Shown here: positions 6,881 through 6,988 of the stretch, piece by piece
How the letters are laid out: each line of letters starts with the position of its first letter
Numbering within the stretch: the first letter of the stretch is position 1
Source of the DNA: Saprospirales bacterium
GTDB lineage: Bacteria > Bacteroidota > Bacteroidia > Chitinophagales > Saprospiraceae
DNA length: 6,988 bases
NCBI GenBank assembly: GCA_024642645.1
Contig: JAHEAS010000181.1
Span: forward strand, 1 to 6,988
Direction of reading: 5' to 3'
Made by a program: the position numbers and the translations under genes
Notes under the pieces: model-generated
Databases searched by the model: none
The model's input: only the letters and a program-made list of their open reading frames with translations
Told to the model about the DNA's origin: nothing

Positions 6881-6988
6881 ATGAACAAAGCAACAGTCAA
6901 TTCTATTGTGAATCGCAATGCAAGCAGCTCAAAAAATCCGGCAATTATAGCCTGTGACACTATAAATTTCACACCACCTAATGGTTGG
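6881..6988 (+). CDS. Possible first codons of a divergent gene (unrecognised)
   Basis: From ATG 6881 the plus strand stays open for 36 codons to the window edge, beginning MNKATVNSIVNRNASSSK. I do not recognise it. There is no Shine-Dalgarno sequence, no signal peptide and no domain motif in what is visible. An open stretch of this length is not rare by chance. Its position, pointing away from the regulator gene across a gap of about 100 bases, would fit a divergent gene. The rest of 6779-6988 holds only the candidate -7 box of the regulator and no other recognisable element. Confidence 0.18.
   Translation, partial: MNKATVNSIVNRNASSSKNPAIIACDTINFTPPNGW

Noticed and set aside
6477..6884. Plus-strand 135-codon open frame opposite the sensor domain
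   Set aside because: It is antisense to the signal peptide and start of the periplasmic-binding domain, with no recognisable features of its own.
1..6988. CRISPR arrays, tRNA or rRNA genes, insertion sequences, phage genes
   Set aside because: I saw no regular repeat-spacer pattern, cloverleaf, transposase motif or terminal inverted repeats on either strand.

Overview
The window looks like part of a fructose/fructan-use locus from a member of the Bacteroidota. The evidence is a one-protein hybrid two-component regulator (sensor, kinase, receiver and AraC-type output in one chain), lipoprotein-type signal peptides, no Shine-Dalgarno sequences before the starts, and candidate -7 boxes of the TAnnTTTG type. 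I cannot name the genus. Base composition is moderate (sampled lines run from about 45 to 67 % GC), which would suit a free-living group such as Saprospiria, Cytophagia or Chitinophagia, but that is a guess.

All four confident genes lie on the minus strand, so they read from right to left. From 6778 down to 4013 is a 921-residue hybrid two-component sensor/regulator whose periplasmic part is a type I periplasmic-binding-protein (ribose/fructose-binding) fold. A 189-base regulatory gap (3824-4012) follows, rich in palindromes and direct repeats. Then come a 12-helix sugar porter (3823-2486), a PfkB-family fructokinase (2406-1521 plus stop to 1519) and a GH32 fructan hydrolase lipoprotein, which starts at 1501 and runs off the left edge with only its extreme C-terminus missing. 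The kinase and hydrolase are 17 bases apart; the porter and kinase are 79 bases apart with a strong hairpin between them. At the right edge (6779-6988) there is a non-coding stretch and possibly the first codons of a divergent gene.

The likely scheme is this. The GH32 enzyme releases fructose from fructan or sucrose outside the cytoplasm, the porter carries fructose across the inner membrane, and the kinase traps it as fructose-6-phosphate. The hybrid regulator senses free periplasmic sugar and switches the three genes on. This matches the known Bacteroides thetaiotaomicron fructan locus (BT1754 regulator, BT1757 fructokinase, BT1758 importer, GH32 enzymes) in gene content. No SusC/SusD pair is visible here; it may lie beyond the left edge or be absent. 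I did not find a wholly new system. The less ordinary points are the TTGCAA/direct-repeat cluster upstream of the porter, the intercistronic hairpin, and the lipobox-like cysteine on the sensor.
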